A stretch of DNA of 64,000 nucleotides from CAZNXJ01 sp964577115 (GTDB lineage: Bacteria > Planctomycetota > Planctomycetia > Pirellulales > Pirellulaceae), in assembly GCA_964577115.1 (NCBI GenBank), contig CAZNXJ010000009.1, forward strand, positions 1 through 64,000, read 5' to 3'. A model generated the notes under the pieces. That model did no database searches. It had not been told where the DNA came from and worked only from the letters and a program-made list of their open reading frames with translations. This document shows, piece by piece, positions 13,857 through 22,945 of this stretch. Position 1 is the stretch's first letter, and the number at the start of each line of letters is the position of its first letter. The position numbers were made by a program, and so were the translations under genes.

Positions 13857-14675
13857 ATGAAGCGGTTATCGATGAACGAACTGACCACGTATCGCTGGTC
13901 GTTCGAAGAGGATGTCCAGCATTACGCGGAAGCTGGCATCACGGCACTCAGCGTTTGGCGCGAGAAACTCGCGGACTTCGGCGAAGACCGGGGTGTCGAG
14001 CTGATCAGCGAGAGTGGTCTGAACGTGTCCGCACTGCTGTGGGCTGGCGGATTTACGGGTTCAGAAGGGCGCACCTACAAGGAAAGCGTCCAGGACGCGC
14101 GCGAAGCCGTGCAGCTTGCCGCGGCGCTGAAGGCCGGTTGCCTGATCGTGTACAGCGGGGCGCGCAGCGGCCACACGCATAATCATGCTCGGCGCCTGCT
14201 GCGTGGCGCGCTTGGCGAACTGATTCCTCTCGCCGAGGAACTCGGCGTGACGCTCGCCATCGAGCCGATGCATCCTGGCTGCGCTGCGGAATGGACCTTC
14301 CTGACGGGGCTCGAGGAAACGCTCGCACTGCTCCGTGCGGTCGAGAGTCCACGCGTGAAGCTGGCGTTTGACGCGTATCATTGGGGCCATGACCCGAACG
14401 TCCTCGATCGCATCGACGAGCTGGCTCCGTGCACCGCCATTGTGCAGCTCGGCGACGCCAAAGCCCCGCCCGATGGGGAACAGAATCGCTGCCGGCTCGG
14501 CGAAGGCAACCTGCCGCTCGCCGAAATCGTCCGTGGCTTCTGCCAGGCAGGGTACGATGGGTACTTCGATGTCGAGCTGATGGGCGAAGACATCGAAGCG
14601 ACCGACTACATGGAACTGCTCGAACATTCGCGGCAGATGTTTGCCGAATTCGGCTGCGTGGCGGACGAACGTTAG
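13857..14675 (+). CDS. Sugar phosphate isomerase/epimerase-like TIM-barrel protein
   Basis: A 272-residue protein of the xylose isomerase-like TIM-barrel superfamily. Typical strands are AGITALSVWREKL, LIVYSGARSG, LAIEPMHPG (Glu metal ligand), VKLAFDAYHWGHDP (Asp/His ligands), IVQLGDAK and YFDVELMGED (Glu ligand). These positions normally hold a divalent metal that drives aldose-ketose isomerisation or epimerisation. The substrate is unknown. An alternative start is the ATG at 13872. Its TAG stop interlocks with the stop of arfB on the other strand. Confidence 0.8.
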   Translation: MKRLSMNELTTYRWSFEEDVQHYAEAGITALSVWREKLADFGEDRGVELISESGLNVSALLWAGGFTGSEGRTYKESVQDAREAVQLAAALKAGCLIVYSGARSGHTHNHARRLLRGALGELIPLAEELGVTLAIEPMHPGCAAEWTFLTGLEETLALLRAVESPRVKLAFDAYHWGHDPNVLDRIDELAPCTAIVQLGDAKAPPDGEQNRCRLGEGNLPLAEIVRGFCQAGYDGYFDVELMGEDIEATDYMELLEHSRQMFAEFGCVADER

Positions 14676-15082
14676 AGTTCGCGACGCAGCGATTTCTTTT
14701 CCGACCGAGCGCGTTTGTCTTTGAGTCGCCGCTCCTTGCTGGCTCGCGTCGGTCGCGTTGGGCGGCGCACTTTGGGGCGCTTTGCTGCGCGGGTCAGCAG
14801 GTCGCGCAGCCGATCAAGACAGTCGGCCTGATTGCGTTCGCGGTCGCGAAAGCGGTCGCTGCTGAGGATCAATTCGCCCCGCTTGTTGATGCGGTTGCGA
14901 GCTAGCTGTTCGAGCCGAGCGCGCACGTCGGGCGGCAAGCTCGGCGACTGCGCGACGTTCCAGGTCAGCACGGCTTTCGAGCTGACCTTATTGACGTTCT
15001 GACCTCCCGGCCCGCTGCTGCGGACGTAGGTGAACCGCAGTTCGTCATCGGGGACGGCGAGGCGTGAATTGATCACCAGCAT
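14672..15082 (-). CDS. arfB: Alternative ribosome-rescue factor ArfB (peptidyl-tRNA hydrolase)
   Basis: A 136-residue protein with the release-factor catalytic motif in SSGPGGQNVNKVSSKA (GGQ). It lacks codon-recognition domains and ends in a very basic tail (RRLKDKRARSEKKSLRREL), the pattern of ArfB/YaeJ, which enters the empty mRNA channel of stalled ribosomes and hydrolyses peptidyl-tRNA. The start at 15082 is chosen because CAGGAG lies about 8 bases upstream; the longer frame to 15118 is less likely. The stop overlaps the convergent isomerase gene by four bases. Confidence 0.88.
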   Translation of the reverse strand: MLVINSRLAVPDDELRFTYVRSSGPGGQNVNKVSSKAVLTWNVAQSPSLPPDVRARLEQLARNRINKRGELILSSDRFRDRERNQADCLDRLRDLLTRAAKRPKVRRPTRPTRASKERRLKDKRARSEKKSLRREL

Positions 15083-15251
15083 GTGTACGACTCCTGTTTC
15101 ACGCCTCTGCGAACCCAATTATCATGCAATCGCCGCTCGACGCAGGCGGCGCAGCACCCTCCCAGGACACCGCGTCTCGGAAACGCTCACGCCGGTCGCG
15201 CGTCCCCTTCGGCCCCCCTGCCCTTTTGTTGCTCGTTCCAGGTGCCTTCCT

Positions 15252-16778
15252 ATGAAGCTGACGAGATCGCTTTCCGTGCTGGCGCTCGCGGTCGCCGCAG
15301 GACTTGGATTCTATGCCGTACTAATGGTTGGCGGCCAGGAGCCACCCCGGCGCCCGGCGGACGCGGCGACCGCCCGAACGGCTCCCCAGCGACCGGCGGC
15401 CGCGCAGCGCGCGGTGGACGATGCGGCATCCGCTGTGGCCGCGGATGCGCCGAGCGTCTCTTCGTTGGCAACTCGCAAGCAAGGTGCCGACTGGCCCGAT
15501 TTTCTCGGGCCCCAGCGGGACAGCAAGTCGGGCGAAACGGGAATCATTACGGATTGGAGTCAGGGGCTGCGGATCGTTTGGCAAATGGAGCTCGGGGAAA
15601 GCTACGGAATCGGTACCGTGGCCGACGGGCGCTACTTCCAATTCGATCGGTTGGGCGACCAGGCACGCGTAAGGTGTCTTGAGGCGGAAACCGGCAGATC
15701 GATCTGGCAGTTTCAGTACGCCACCGATTACGAAGACATGTATGGCTACAACGGCGGTCCCCGCTGCTCGCCGATCGTCGACGGCGATCGCGTCTATGTC
15801 TTCGGTGCCGATGGAATGCTCTACTGCCTCGGCGTCGAGGACGGCGAGCCGCGGTGGCATGTTGACACGGACAAGCAGTTTGGCGTCATCCAGAATTTCT
15901 TCGGCGTCGGGAGCAACCCGGTGATCGACGGCGACCTGCTGATCGTGATGATCGGCGGTAGTCCGCCCGAAAATCAGCAGATCCCCCTCGGGCGGCTCGA
16001 CCAGGTCGTCGGCAATGGCTCGGGGATCGTCGCCTTTGACAAATACACCGGCAAGATCCGGTACCAGATCACGGACGAGCTGGCCAGCTATGCGTCCCTG
16101 AAACTCGCCACAATCGACGGGCGTCGCTGGTGCTTTGCGTTCGCTCGCGGAGGGCTCGTCGGCTTCGAGCCTCAGTCGGGCCAGGTAGATTTTCATTTTC
16201 CCTGGCGAGCTCGCACGCTGGAAAGCGTCAACGCAATGACGCCTGTCGTTGTTGGGAACGAAGTGCTGATCTCCGAGACGTACGGGCCTGGCGCTGCCCT
16301 GCTACGTGTGCAGCCGGGGGAGGCCGAGGTGGTATGGAGCGATCAGCAGGATCGCCGCGAGAAGATTTTGCAGGCGCATTGGGCGACGCCCGTCTATCAC
16401 GAAGGCTATGTCTATGGCTGCAGTGGGCGGCATACGCATAACGCCGAGCTGCGGTGTATCGAGTGGAAAACGGGCAAGGTGATGTGGAGCGTACCCGGTC
16501 TGACACGCACCAGCCTCTTGTACGTCGACGGGCACTTTATTTGTCTGGGTGAGGACGGCATGCTGCGGCTGATCAAGGCGAACCCGCACGAATACGAGCT
16601 CGTCTCGTCACTCGAACTGCGCAGCCCCGACGCGCCGGCCACGCGAGCTCGACCGCTGCTGCGTTATCCTTGCTGGGCCGCACCCGTGCTCGCGCGCGGG
16701 CTGCTTTATGTTCGCGGCGACGATCGGCTCGTTTGCCTCGAACTTGTACCCGAGAGCGCGCGAACCGGCGAAGGATAA
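15252..16778 (+). CDS. Exported PQQ-type beta-propeller protein
   Basis: A 508-residue protein with an N-terminal hydrophobic segment (MKLTRSLSVLALAVAAGLG) followed by an Ala/Pro linker. The rest is made of PQQ-like propeller blades; examples are WPDFLGPQRD, CLEAETGRSIWQFQ, VYVFGADGMLYCLGVEDGEPRW, IVAFDKYTGKIRY, RCIEWKTGKVMWS and LLYVRGDDRLVCLE. It is close to planctomycete propeller proteins often called PQQ-binding-like; no dehydrogenase active site is evident, so it is more likely a binding scaffold than a quinoprotein. It faces the periplasm. It is divergent from arfB, with about 170 bases between them. Confidence 0.8.
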   Translation: MKLTRSLSVLALAVAAGLGFYAVLMVGGQEPPRRPADAATARTAPQRPAAAQRAVDDAASAVAADAPSVSSLATRKQGADWPDFLGPQRDSKSGETGIITDWSQGLRIVWQMELGESYGIGTVADGRYFQFDRLGDQARVRCLEAETGRSIWQFQYATDYEDMYGYNGGPRCSPIVDGDRVYVFGADGMLYCLGVEDGEPRWHVDTDKQFGVIQNFFGVGSNPVIDGDLLIVMIGGSPPENQQIPLGRLDQVVGNGSGIVAFDKYTGKIRYQITDELASYASLKLATIDGRRWCFAFARGGLVGFEPQSGQVDFHFPWRARTLESVNAMTPVVVGNEVLISETYGPGAALLRVQPGEAEVVWSDQQDRREKILQAHWATPVYHEGYVYGCSGRHTHNAELRCIEWKTGKVMWSVPGLTRTSLLYVDGHFICLGEDGMLRLIKANPHEYELVSSLELRSPDAPATRARPLLRYPCWAAPVLARGLLYVRGDDRLVCLELVPESARTGEG

Positions 16779-16891
16779 AGGAACGGTAGCAAGATTTCTT
16801 TCGAGCCGGCGAATAGTCCGTTGTTGACGCAAATTTCTGTTGGCCTTTTGCGTCCCCTTCGAGACCTACTACCGGAACCGAAATCTCTGCC

Positions 16892-17209
16892 ATGTTCGCT
16901 CAACCCGATTGGTTCGGACCCGGCCGTCGTCCAGGCACCGTACGGCCGCGCAGTTTACCGGGATGGATTCATACGGCGGCGTGGTCCGGCGTGCTAGCAG
17001 CGCCCGGTTGGTTGCTCGCCAGTGGCGGTCGCATCCCGGAAATGTTTATTTGGCTCGGGGCGATGGGACTTGCCTGGTGGCATGATTTGCGGCCCGTTCG
17101 CCAAGCGCAGCGCGCGGCGCGCCGCGATGACCTGTTCGTGATTGACGAACAAACCGATATCACGCGGTGCGCACACAACTGGCTGCGCGGCGTCTTGCGA
17201 CGCTCATGA
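16892..17209 (+). CDS. Small membrane-associated hypothetical protein
   Basis: A 105-residue protein, not recognised. It has two weak hydrophobic segments (around residues 30-45 and 50-62; WSGVLAAPGWLLAS and MFIWLGAMGLAWW) followed by a charged region. The start is an ATG with no strong ribosome binding site. It lies 113 bases behind the propeller gene on the same strand and converges with the acyl-CoA dehydrogenase 41 bases away. The amino-acid content is plausible for a real membrane protein. Confidence 0.5.
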   Translation: MFAQPDWFGPGRRPGTVRPRSLPGWIHTAAWSGVLAAPGWLLASGGRIPEMFIWLGAMGLAWWHDLRPVRQAQRAARRDDLFVIDEQTDITRCAHNWLRGVLRRS

Positions 17210-17250
17210 TTCGAATTCGAGAGGCCGGGCGATTTGCTTGCGTGCGGCGG

Positions 17251-18996
17251 TTACTGCAAGAGCGTGCGGGCGTGCTGTAGCGTTGCGTCGTCGTCGTTTT
17301 CGGTGAGCGCGGCGAGCGACGAGCGGATGCGGCGCTGGGCGAGCCGGAGGTAGAGCTTGCCGGCGTCGATCTCGAGCCGCTCGGCGTGAGCCGGCGCGTG
17401 GCGGAGCATATGATCTAGCCGGCGTAGCACGCACGTACTGACGTACAGCTCGGTCGCCGCATCGGCGATGCGCGCGACGAGCACTTGCCGATCGACGATC
17501 GCCCGCTGGTGCACGCGTAAGAGCCGCATGACATGATGCCCGAGCGCGGTGATGCTGCTCGCGAGCTGCGTGCAGTACGGCTCGAGCTCGCCGCAGTTCG
17601 TCACGACTTCGGGCCCCACCAGGTAGCTGCCCAGCGTGCGGCCGACGAATCGGCCGAGCCGGCTCACATTGCCCACCGGGCGGCGCAGGGCATCGACAAC
17701 GCCTTCGAGCTCCATACCGACGTCGCGCATGCCGACCAGCCCCGTAAAGACACGCAGCACGTCGTTGGCCCCTTCGCCGATCGAATTGATGCGTGCATCG
17801 CGCATCAGTCGCTCGTAGGGCTCGTCCGTGAAGTAGGCGCGACCGCCATGCAGCTGGAACGTGTCGTAAATAATCTGCCAGAGCCGTTCGGTGGCGAACA
17901 CCTTCAGCATCGCCGTTTCGACCATGAATTCCGACTCGCCCGCGTCGATCAGCGCGGCCGTCTGGTACGTGCACGCTTCCATCGCGAAGACGTGCGCGTG
18001 CATGTGCGCAATCTTCTCCTGGACCAGTTCGAACTGAGCCAGCGGCTGACCAAACTGCACACGTTCGCGGACGTGCTTTTGGGCTCGCTCGAGGCAAAAC
18101 TTCGCCGCTCCCGTACAGCTTGCCCCGAACGTCGTTCGGCCGAAATCCAGCACGGTAAGTGCAACGCGGAGGCCCTTGCCGATCGTGCCGAGCACGTTTT
18201 CGCGGGGCACGACCATGTCGTGAAATCGCAGGCGGCTCGTCGCCGTTCCCCGCACGCCGCATTTCTCCATGCGCTGCTCGACGACCTCAAAGCCCGGCAT
18301 GTCGGGCGTGACGATGAACGCCGTGATGCCCGACTTGCCGTTCGCTCCCGGCGTACGCGCCATGACCGTTAAAACCTGCGCGATGCCGCCGTTGGTAATC
18401 CATTGTTTCTCGCCGTTCAGGACAAAGGCCTGGCCATCCTCCGTGGGCCTGGCCGATGTCTGGACGTTGGCGGCATCGCTGCCCGCTTGCGGCTCGGTTA
18501 AAGCGAATGCGCTGATCCATTCGCCGGTTGCCAGCTTCGGCAGCCACCGCCGTTTTTGCTCGGCGGTGCCAAACAGCACGATCGCGCGCGGGCCGATCGA
18601 GTGATGGGCGTTGACGAACAGCGCGGTGCTGGCGCAGTGGCCGCCGAGCTGCTCGAGCAACTGACAGTAGGCTGTCTGTGTCATGCCGAGCCCGCCGCAG
18701 TCCGGCGGCAGGCAGGCCCCCAGAACGCCTAATTGTCCGAGCCCCTTCACGACGCTGTCGGGAATGCGAGCTTCGCGGTCAATACGGACAGGATCAATCT
18801 GCTGCTCGCAAAATGCCTGGAGCTCGCGGCGCCGGGCGGCCGTGGCGGAATCTGCGGCCAGGTCTGGATATGGAGGCAGCCGATCCGCTCGATATTGGCC
18901 GAAAAAAAGACCTTTGGCGAAGCTCATCGCTTCCGGCTGTGGTCCGAGCAGTTCCTCGGCTTCGGCGATTTGCTGTTCTCGCTGCTGATCATTCAT
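17251..18996 (-). CDS. Acyl-CoA dehydrogenase, long VLCAD/ACAD9-like form
   Basis: A 581-residue flavoenzyme. FAD and substrate motifs include FALTEPQAGSDAA and the ITNGG segment, and the catalytic base is predicted as Glu408 in IGEGANDVLR. It oxidises acyl-CoA to the 2-enoyl-CoA and passes electrons to ETF. At 581 residues it is about 200 longer than short- and medium-chain enzymes; the extra C-terminal helical domain is what is seen in VLCAD and ACAD9, which act on long chains and associate with membranes. The ATG has AAAGGA about 11 bases upstream. No other beta-oxidation genes are adjacent. Confidence 0.88.
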   Translation of the reverse strand: MNDQQREQQIAEAEELLGPQPEAMSFAKGLFFGQYRADRLPPYPDLAADSATAARRRELQAFCEQQIDPVRIDREARIPDSVVKGLGQLGVLGACLPPDCGGLGMTQTAYCQLLEQLGGHCASTALFVNAHHSIGPRAIVLFGTAEQKRRWLPKLATGEWISAFALTEPQAGSDAANVQTSARPTEDGQAFVLNGEKQWITNGGIAQVLTVMARTPGANGKSGITAFIVTPDMPGFEVVEQRMEKCGVRGTATSRLRFHDMVVPRENVLGTIGKGLRVALTVLDFGRTTFGASCTGAAKFCLERAQKHVRERVQFGQPLAQFELVQEKIAHMHAHVFAMEACTYQTAALIDAGESEFMVETAMLKVFATERLWQIIYDTFQLHGGRAYFTDEPYERLMRDARINSIGEGANDVLRVFTGLVGMRDVGMELEGVVDALRRPVGNVSRLGRFVGRTLGSYLVGPEVVTNCGELEPYCTQLASSITALGHHVMRLLRVHQRAIVDRQVLVARIADAATELYVSTCVLRRLDHMLRHAPAHAERLEIDAGKLYLRLAQRRIRSSLAALTENDDDATLQHARTLLQ

Positions 18997-19186
18997 GAGT
19001 CCGTCCTTTGTTGTGGCTCGCGAGCGGCAAGAAGCGTGCGTGGTCCGTCTGGGGGCATCGAGGCTATAATAGGCGCGTCGAGGGCCGCAGATGAGGCAGG
19101 CATTCGGAGCAGAGTACCAATCGGCCCGGACACATCATAGAAGGCTTGCGTTGCGGTCCTGCTCATCCAAGCCCGAAGGAAATTTT

Positions 19187-19927
19187 ATGGCCGAACACCT
19201 CGATGCACTTCTGCGCAAGTGGCCCTACGATCCGCAGACACTCTCCGTGCGCCGGATCCGGGGCGGCGATGGCCGCGAAGTGCTCCAGATGCGCGTCGAT
19301 CTCGGCATCTTACAACTGGAAACTACCGGCCGCCCCGACGGTACTCGGCCCGGCGGCTGTTCGACGTATTACGACTACCTGCTGACGCGGGCCATGAAAC
19401 AAGCGGACTCGTTCCTTCTCGACGAAGAACAATGCCGCGAAGTGGACCGCGAATTCGTCCAGTTTTACCACCGCCGGATATGCTGGCTGCGGCTCCAGGA
19501 CTACCCCCGCGCCGCGGCCGATGCCCAGCACACGCTCGCCCTGATGGCCTTTTGCCGCGAACATTCGGACGACGAGCAATGGGTGCTCTCGCACGAGCAG
19601 TACCGGCCGTTCGTGCTGCTGCACCGCGTGCAGGCCGAAGCGCTGTACGAGCTCGAAGATGGCGATGGCGTGGACGCCGCCGTGGCCGCGATCGACCAAG
19701 GCCTAGTCGAGATGCAGGAGTTTTTCGACGAGTACAACGCGAGCGACCGATTCGACGAAGACGAGATCGTCGTGCGGCTGCGCGAGTTTCGCGAGTCGCT
19801 CCAGGAACAATTCGATGATGGCTTCAAGCTCCGTAAGGAACTCGACGCGGCCATCGCAAACGAAGAATACGAGCGAGCGGCCGAGCTGCGTGACGAGATC
19901 GCTCGGCTCCGCGGCGGTGCCCACTAA
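19187..19927 (+). CDS. UvrB/UvrC-motif protein
   Basis: A 246-residue protein with a typical UvrB/UvrC motif at the C-terminus (LRKELDAAIANEEYERAAEL, then RDEIARL), a short helical hairpin used for protein-protein contact. The N-terminal 180 residues are a helical domain with repeated aromatic/acidic patterns and no nuclease motifs, so it is not UvrB or UvrC. Similar planctomycete and McsA-like proteins use this motif as an interaction module. The ATG has GAAGGA about 6 bases upstream, which settles the start. Confidence 0.75.
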   Translation: MAEHLDALLRKWPYDPQTLSVRRIRGGDGREVLQMRVDLGILQLETTGRPDGTRPGGCSTYYDYLLTRAMKQADSFLLDEEQCREVDREFVQFYHRRICWLRLQDYPRAAADAQHTLALMAFCREHSDDEQWVLSHEQYRPFVLLHRVQAEALYELEDGDGVDAAVAAIDQGLVEMQEFFDEYNASDRFDEDEIVVRLREFRESLQEQFDDGFKLRKELDAAIANEEYERAAELRDEIARLRGGAH

Positions 19928-20436
19928 GAGCCTCCGCGTCGCCAGATAAAGCGTGTGGGAGCACAGCTCGCCGCGTGCTCCGCCGTCTTTGTCTCGGACC
20001 TTCTCTGCGCTCCCTTTCCGGACGGTCGCCGGCGACTTCAGCGCGCTACGCCCCGCAGTCTAACTTTCCTCTCCCGCATGTGTCCGTCGGGCCAGGCCCT
20101 ACGATGGCCCACGGTTCTCGGGCTTCGCGGGTTCTCGGGGCGAGCGGCAAATGGCGTCACATTGTGTCAGGCGCGGGCGCGTGCACGCTGCTTGATGTGC
20201 TGATATGCGCGTCAATGTCAGTTTTTCTCAAGTTTTGAAAGCTCTACACCAAATGTCCATCGCCAAAAGCCGGGCACTTTGACGTAAAGGCTGATTTCAC
20301 CGTGCTTTTTCGAGCAAAACGAGAATTTCCGGCGACAGGCACGCGGCGTGCAATAGGCCTATTTCACCTATCGACCACAGCAGGAACATCTCTTCTGAGG
20401 CTGTGACGAGGAAGCTTTGATAAAGGAGTGTCACCA
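19928..20436. other. Leader region upstream of the first csrA
   Basis: About 510 bases without a supported gene. The right half is visibly richer in A and T than its surroundings and includes a perfect 13-base palindrome at 20339-20351. It probably carries the csrA promoter and 5' leader. The left half shows no recognisable feature. Confidence 0.45.
20337..20352 (+). promoter_or_regulatory. Palindrome and possible sigma-54-like element upstream of csrA
   Basis: GCACGC-G-GCGTGC is a perfect inverted repeat about 85 bases before the csrA start. The same bases show GG and GC pairs at the 12-base spacing of a sigma-54 promoter (AGGCACG then GTGCA), but the -12 part is imperfect. Operator and promoter readings are both speculative. 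Confidence 0.3.
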
Positions 20437-20679
20437 ATGCTCGTGCTCACGCGTAAACCCAACGAAAAGATTCACATCGGCAACAACGTGACGCTCACGG
20501 TCTTGCGTATCCAGGGCAACACGGTGCGCATCGGACTCGAAGCTCCTCGCGACGTGCGTGTCATTCGCGGCGAACTCAAGCCGTTTGAAAAAGCACCACC
20601 GGACGAGGCGCCGGTCGATGGGCAAGGTATGATCGAGCTGGACCTCGACATGCAGGCGGCCATGGCCTGGCGCCACTAA
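20437..20679 (+). CDS. csrA: Carbon storage regulator CsrA (first copy)
   Basis: An 80-residue RNA-binding regulator. The start MLVLTRKPNEKI and the later APRDVRVIRGEL are the two RNA-contact surfaces; Leu4 and Arg44, key in E. coli CsrA, are present. It dimerises and binds GGA motifs in mRNA leaders, usually blocking translation. The C-terminal tail is longer than in enteric CsrA and acidic (EAPVDGQGMIELDL). AAAGGAG about 10 bases before the ATG supports the start and contains a GGA that could mediate autoregulation. No flagellar genes or fliW are nearby. Its stop interlocks with that of the convergent esterase gene. Confidence 0.92.
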   Translation: MLVLTRKPNEKIHIGNNVTLTVLRIQGNTVRIGLEAPRDVRVIRGELKPFEKAPPDEAPVDGQGMIELDLDMQAAMAWRH

Positions 20680-22742
20680 CTTCCCACGTTGAAAATCTCG
20701 GGAGGGAGAGGGGCAAGATCGCCGTCGGCCGTGCTGCCGACCGCTCGTGATCCGGGCGGTGCGAGGAGCTGGGGGGCCGGCGGCGGCGCGGAAACCGGAT
20801 GCGATTGCGCGGTTTCCCAGTCGTAGTCACGCAAGTTTTCCAAAAGGATGCGGCGTACTTCAAGAATGCTTCGCGGATGCTGATGCACCGTCAGATGATC
20901 CGCCGGCACAACCACCTCGGTGACCGCATCTTCCAGGTGAGCGCTCGCGAAACTGACGACCCCGTCGCTATCCGCGGCGATCTTGCCCACGAAACCTTCG
21001 TCGGGCACGACTCCGACAATGTTGTGGTACTTCACCCACGGCGCTCGGCGCGCCGATAGCAAAACCGGAAGGATGGGCGAGTCCGGAGCCAGCGAATCGA
21101 TGCTGGTCGTAATCGTCAGCAGGTCGGGGTTGCGAAACACGTCGGGATTGTTGCGAATAAGCCGCTCGTTGGAACTGACGAGCATTGCCGGCAGCTTGAT
21201 GACGGCTCGGCCCAGCCACCGCGTATAACTGTTCGCGAACTCGCTGCCCCGGTGCGGAGTGCCAATCGTGACGACGCGGCGAATATGCGGATTCGGCGAG
21301 AAAAAAAGACGCTTCGCCAATTCACGCCGATCTTCCTCAGACGCTTGCAGCTCCTCAAACGGCCGATCGCTCACGATCCGCCAGAAATCGTCTTGGCTGT
21401 CGAGCGTCTGCATGCGCGAGACGAGCCCGCCCATGCTGTGGCCGACGAGCACCATGTAGTTGAGCGCCGGCGCGCGATGGCCGGGATCGAGCGTCTCGCG
21501 CAGCTCGTGTAAATCTTCGCGCAGCTGCGTTGCACTGACCCAGAACGGTTGGCCTGTCGGATAGAGATAGAACCAGAACTGGTAGCGCTCGCGGATCTCT
21601 GGGAAGCTGCGCAGGTCATTGAACATCTCCATCCACGTGAGCGGACTCGACCACAGGCCGTGCACCATCAGCACGGGAATTTTGCGCGGATCGTACGGCT
21701 CGACCATGAACAACCCCGTGGCCGGCGCTACGCGGTTGGGGTTGAGCAAACCGAGCGTGGCAAGCTGCGCGGTCTTGTTCGTTTCGGGCGTATCGAGGAA
21801 GTAGGCGAGCGGCGTGGTCAGGTCGGTTTCGAGCGGCACCGGCCACGGGCCGACGTAGGTGAGCCGCGAGCTCAGCGGGTCATGCAGTTCGAGCGCGCAC
21901 TGCGTGTGCTTGGCACCATTGTACGGCTGCACACGCAGAAACGCCGTGACGGCGAAGCTCAGCCCTTCGGGGTAATAACGCTCGGCCGGGTCCGCCGCGT
22001 TCTTGCTGCGCCGCACGGCAATGAGCGGCACGCCGAGTCCGTACGTGTGATGGCGGTTGTTAAGCCCCTCGAGCTCGAAGTCGGAAACGAACTCGAGCCG
22101 CTCGACTTCTTCGTCTTTCCACCGACCCCGCAGAACGATGTCCACGTCAATCGTGCGATCGCCAACGCGCAACCGCAGCGTTCGACCCGGCAACAGCTCG
22201 TCGTTCTTTTGCACAATCCGGAGCGACGACTCGAGTGCGAGGTTGTAGATGTCGCAGGCCTGGCGGAACATCGGGTCGTAATGATTCCGCTCGGCTTCAA
22301 ACCGTGGGTCGAATAAGTAGAGATAGGCGTGCGCGACGGCGGATCCGAAGTATTCCACGGCCTGTTGTTCCCGGCCCTGCTTGCGCGCACGCAGGCCACC
22401 AATGTAGGCCAGTTCGGCCACGGCGTAGCACTTTTCGGACGTCGGGTCTGCGGCCAGCTCTTCCTCGAGCCGAACCAGAACCGGCCCGCAATCTTTCTTA
22501 TGCTGCTCGACGAGATCATACTGCCGCAGAAGCTGCATCGTGCGCTGCGACGGCTGCGGGCCTGTGCGTGAAAAGACCTGGAGCGTTGTCTCGAGCGGAT
22601 TGAATGGATCCTTCCGCGCGCGCAGGTAGTGCGTCGACGAACAGCCGCTCGCCGCCAGTCCGCACAGCACGAGCAGTAGCGCAATCACCCACGCTCGACT
22701 CGCCGCAGCGTCCCGCTGCTCTCCTTGCCTTGCTCCATCCAT
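20676..22742 (-). CDS. Lipoprotein alpha/beta-hydrolase (esterase/lipase-like)
   Basis: A 688-residue protein with a lipoprotein signal (hydrophobic core, lipobox LAASGC), so it is likely membrane-anchored on the periplasmic side. The first half is helical. The second half is an alpha/beta hydrolase: VPVLMVHGLWSSPLTW (oxyanion-hole region), the nucleophile elbow GHSMGG with Ser436, IGTPHRGSEFA, and a late acidic/His region (DGVVSFASAHLEDA and ADHLTVHQH). PGAP1-like and lecithin-cholesterol acyltransferase-like enzymes share this arrangement. The substrate is unknown; ester or thioester hydrolysis is predicted. It lies between the two csrA genes, but nothing shows a functional link. Confidence 0.78.
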   Translation of the reverse strand: MDGARQGEQRDAAASRAWVIALLLVLCGLAASGCSSTHYLRARKDPFNPLETTLQVFSRTGPQPSQRTMQLLRQYDLVEQHKKDCGPVLVRLEEELAADPTSEKCYAVAELAYIGGLRARKQGREQQAVEYFGSAVAHAYLYLFDPRFEAERNHYDPMFRQACDIYNLALESSLRIVQKNDELLPGRTLRLRVGDRTIDVDIVLRGRWKDEEVERLEFVSDFELEGLNNRHHTYGLGVPLIAVRRSKNAADPAERYYPEGLSFAVTAFLRVQPYNGAKHTQCALELHDPLSSRLTYVGPWPVPLETDLTTPLAYFLDTPETNKTAQLATLGLLNPNRVAPATGLFMVEPYDPRKIPVLMVHGLWSSPLTWMEMFNDLRSFPEIRERYQFWFYLYPTGQPFWVSATQLREDLHELRETLDPGHRAPALNYMVLVGHSMGGLVSRMQTLDSQDDFWRIVSDRPFEELQASEEDRRELAKRLFFSPNPHIRRVVTIGTPHRGSEFANSYTRWLGRAVIKLPAMLVSSNERLIRNNPDVFRNPDLLTITTSIDSLAPDSPILPVLLSARRAPWVKYHNIVGVVPDEGFVGKIAADSDGVVSFASAHLEDAVTEVVVPADHLTVHQHPRSILEVRRILLENLRDYDWETAQSHPVSAPPPAPQLLAPPGSRAVGSTADGDLAPLPPEIFNVGS

Positions 22743-22945
22743 GAACTCTCGTTCGCCCGGCTAACCGATCGTCGAACATGCCATGCGCAGGAGGGGCGGA
22801 GAATAGGGCCGCACGCCATCTAGTGTCAAGAGAACCTGCTTGCCGGAGGGACCGGAAGCGAGAGACTAAGGGACCAAGTCGACGGGGGTCTCGCGTGCTA
22901 TGATGCGGCGGAGCTTTGACTTTGTGACTTCCATAGAGTGTGCGC

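Noticed and set aside
17533..18372. Plus-strand frame opposite the acyl-CoA dehydrogenase
   Set aside because: Antisense shadow of a well-conserved enzyme.
20337..20352. True sigma-54 promoter for csrA
   Set aside because: The -12 part is GTGC instead of TTGC and no sigma-54 activator is near; kept only as a weak regulatory candidate.
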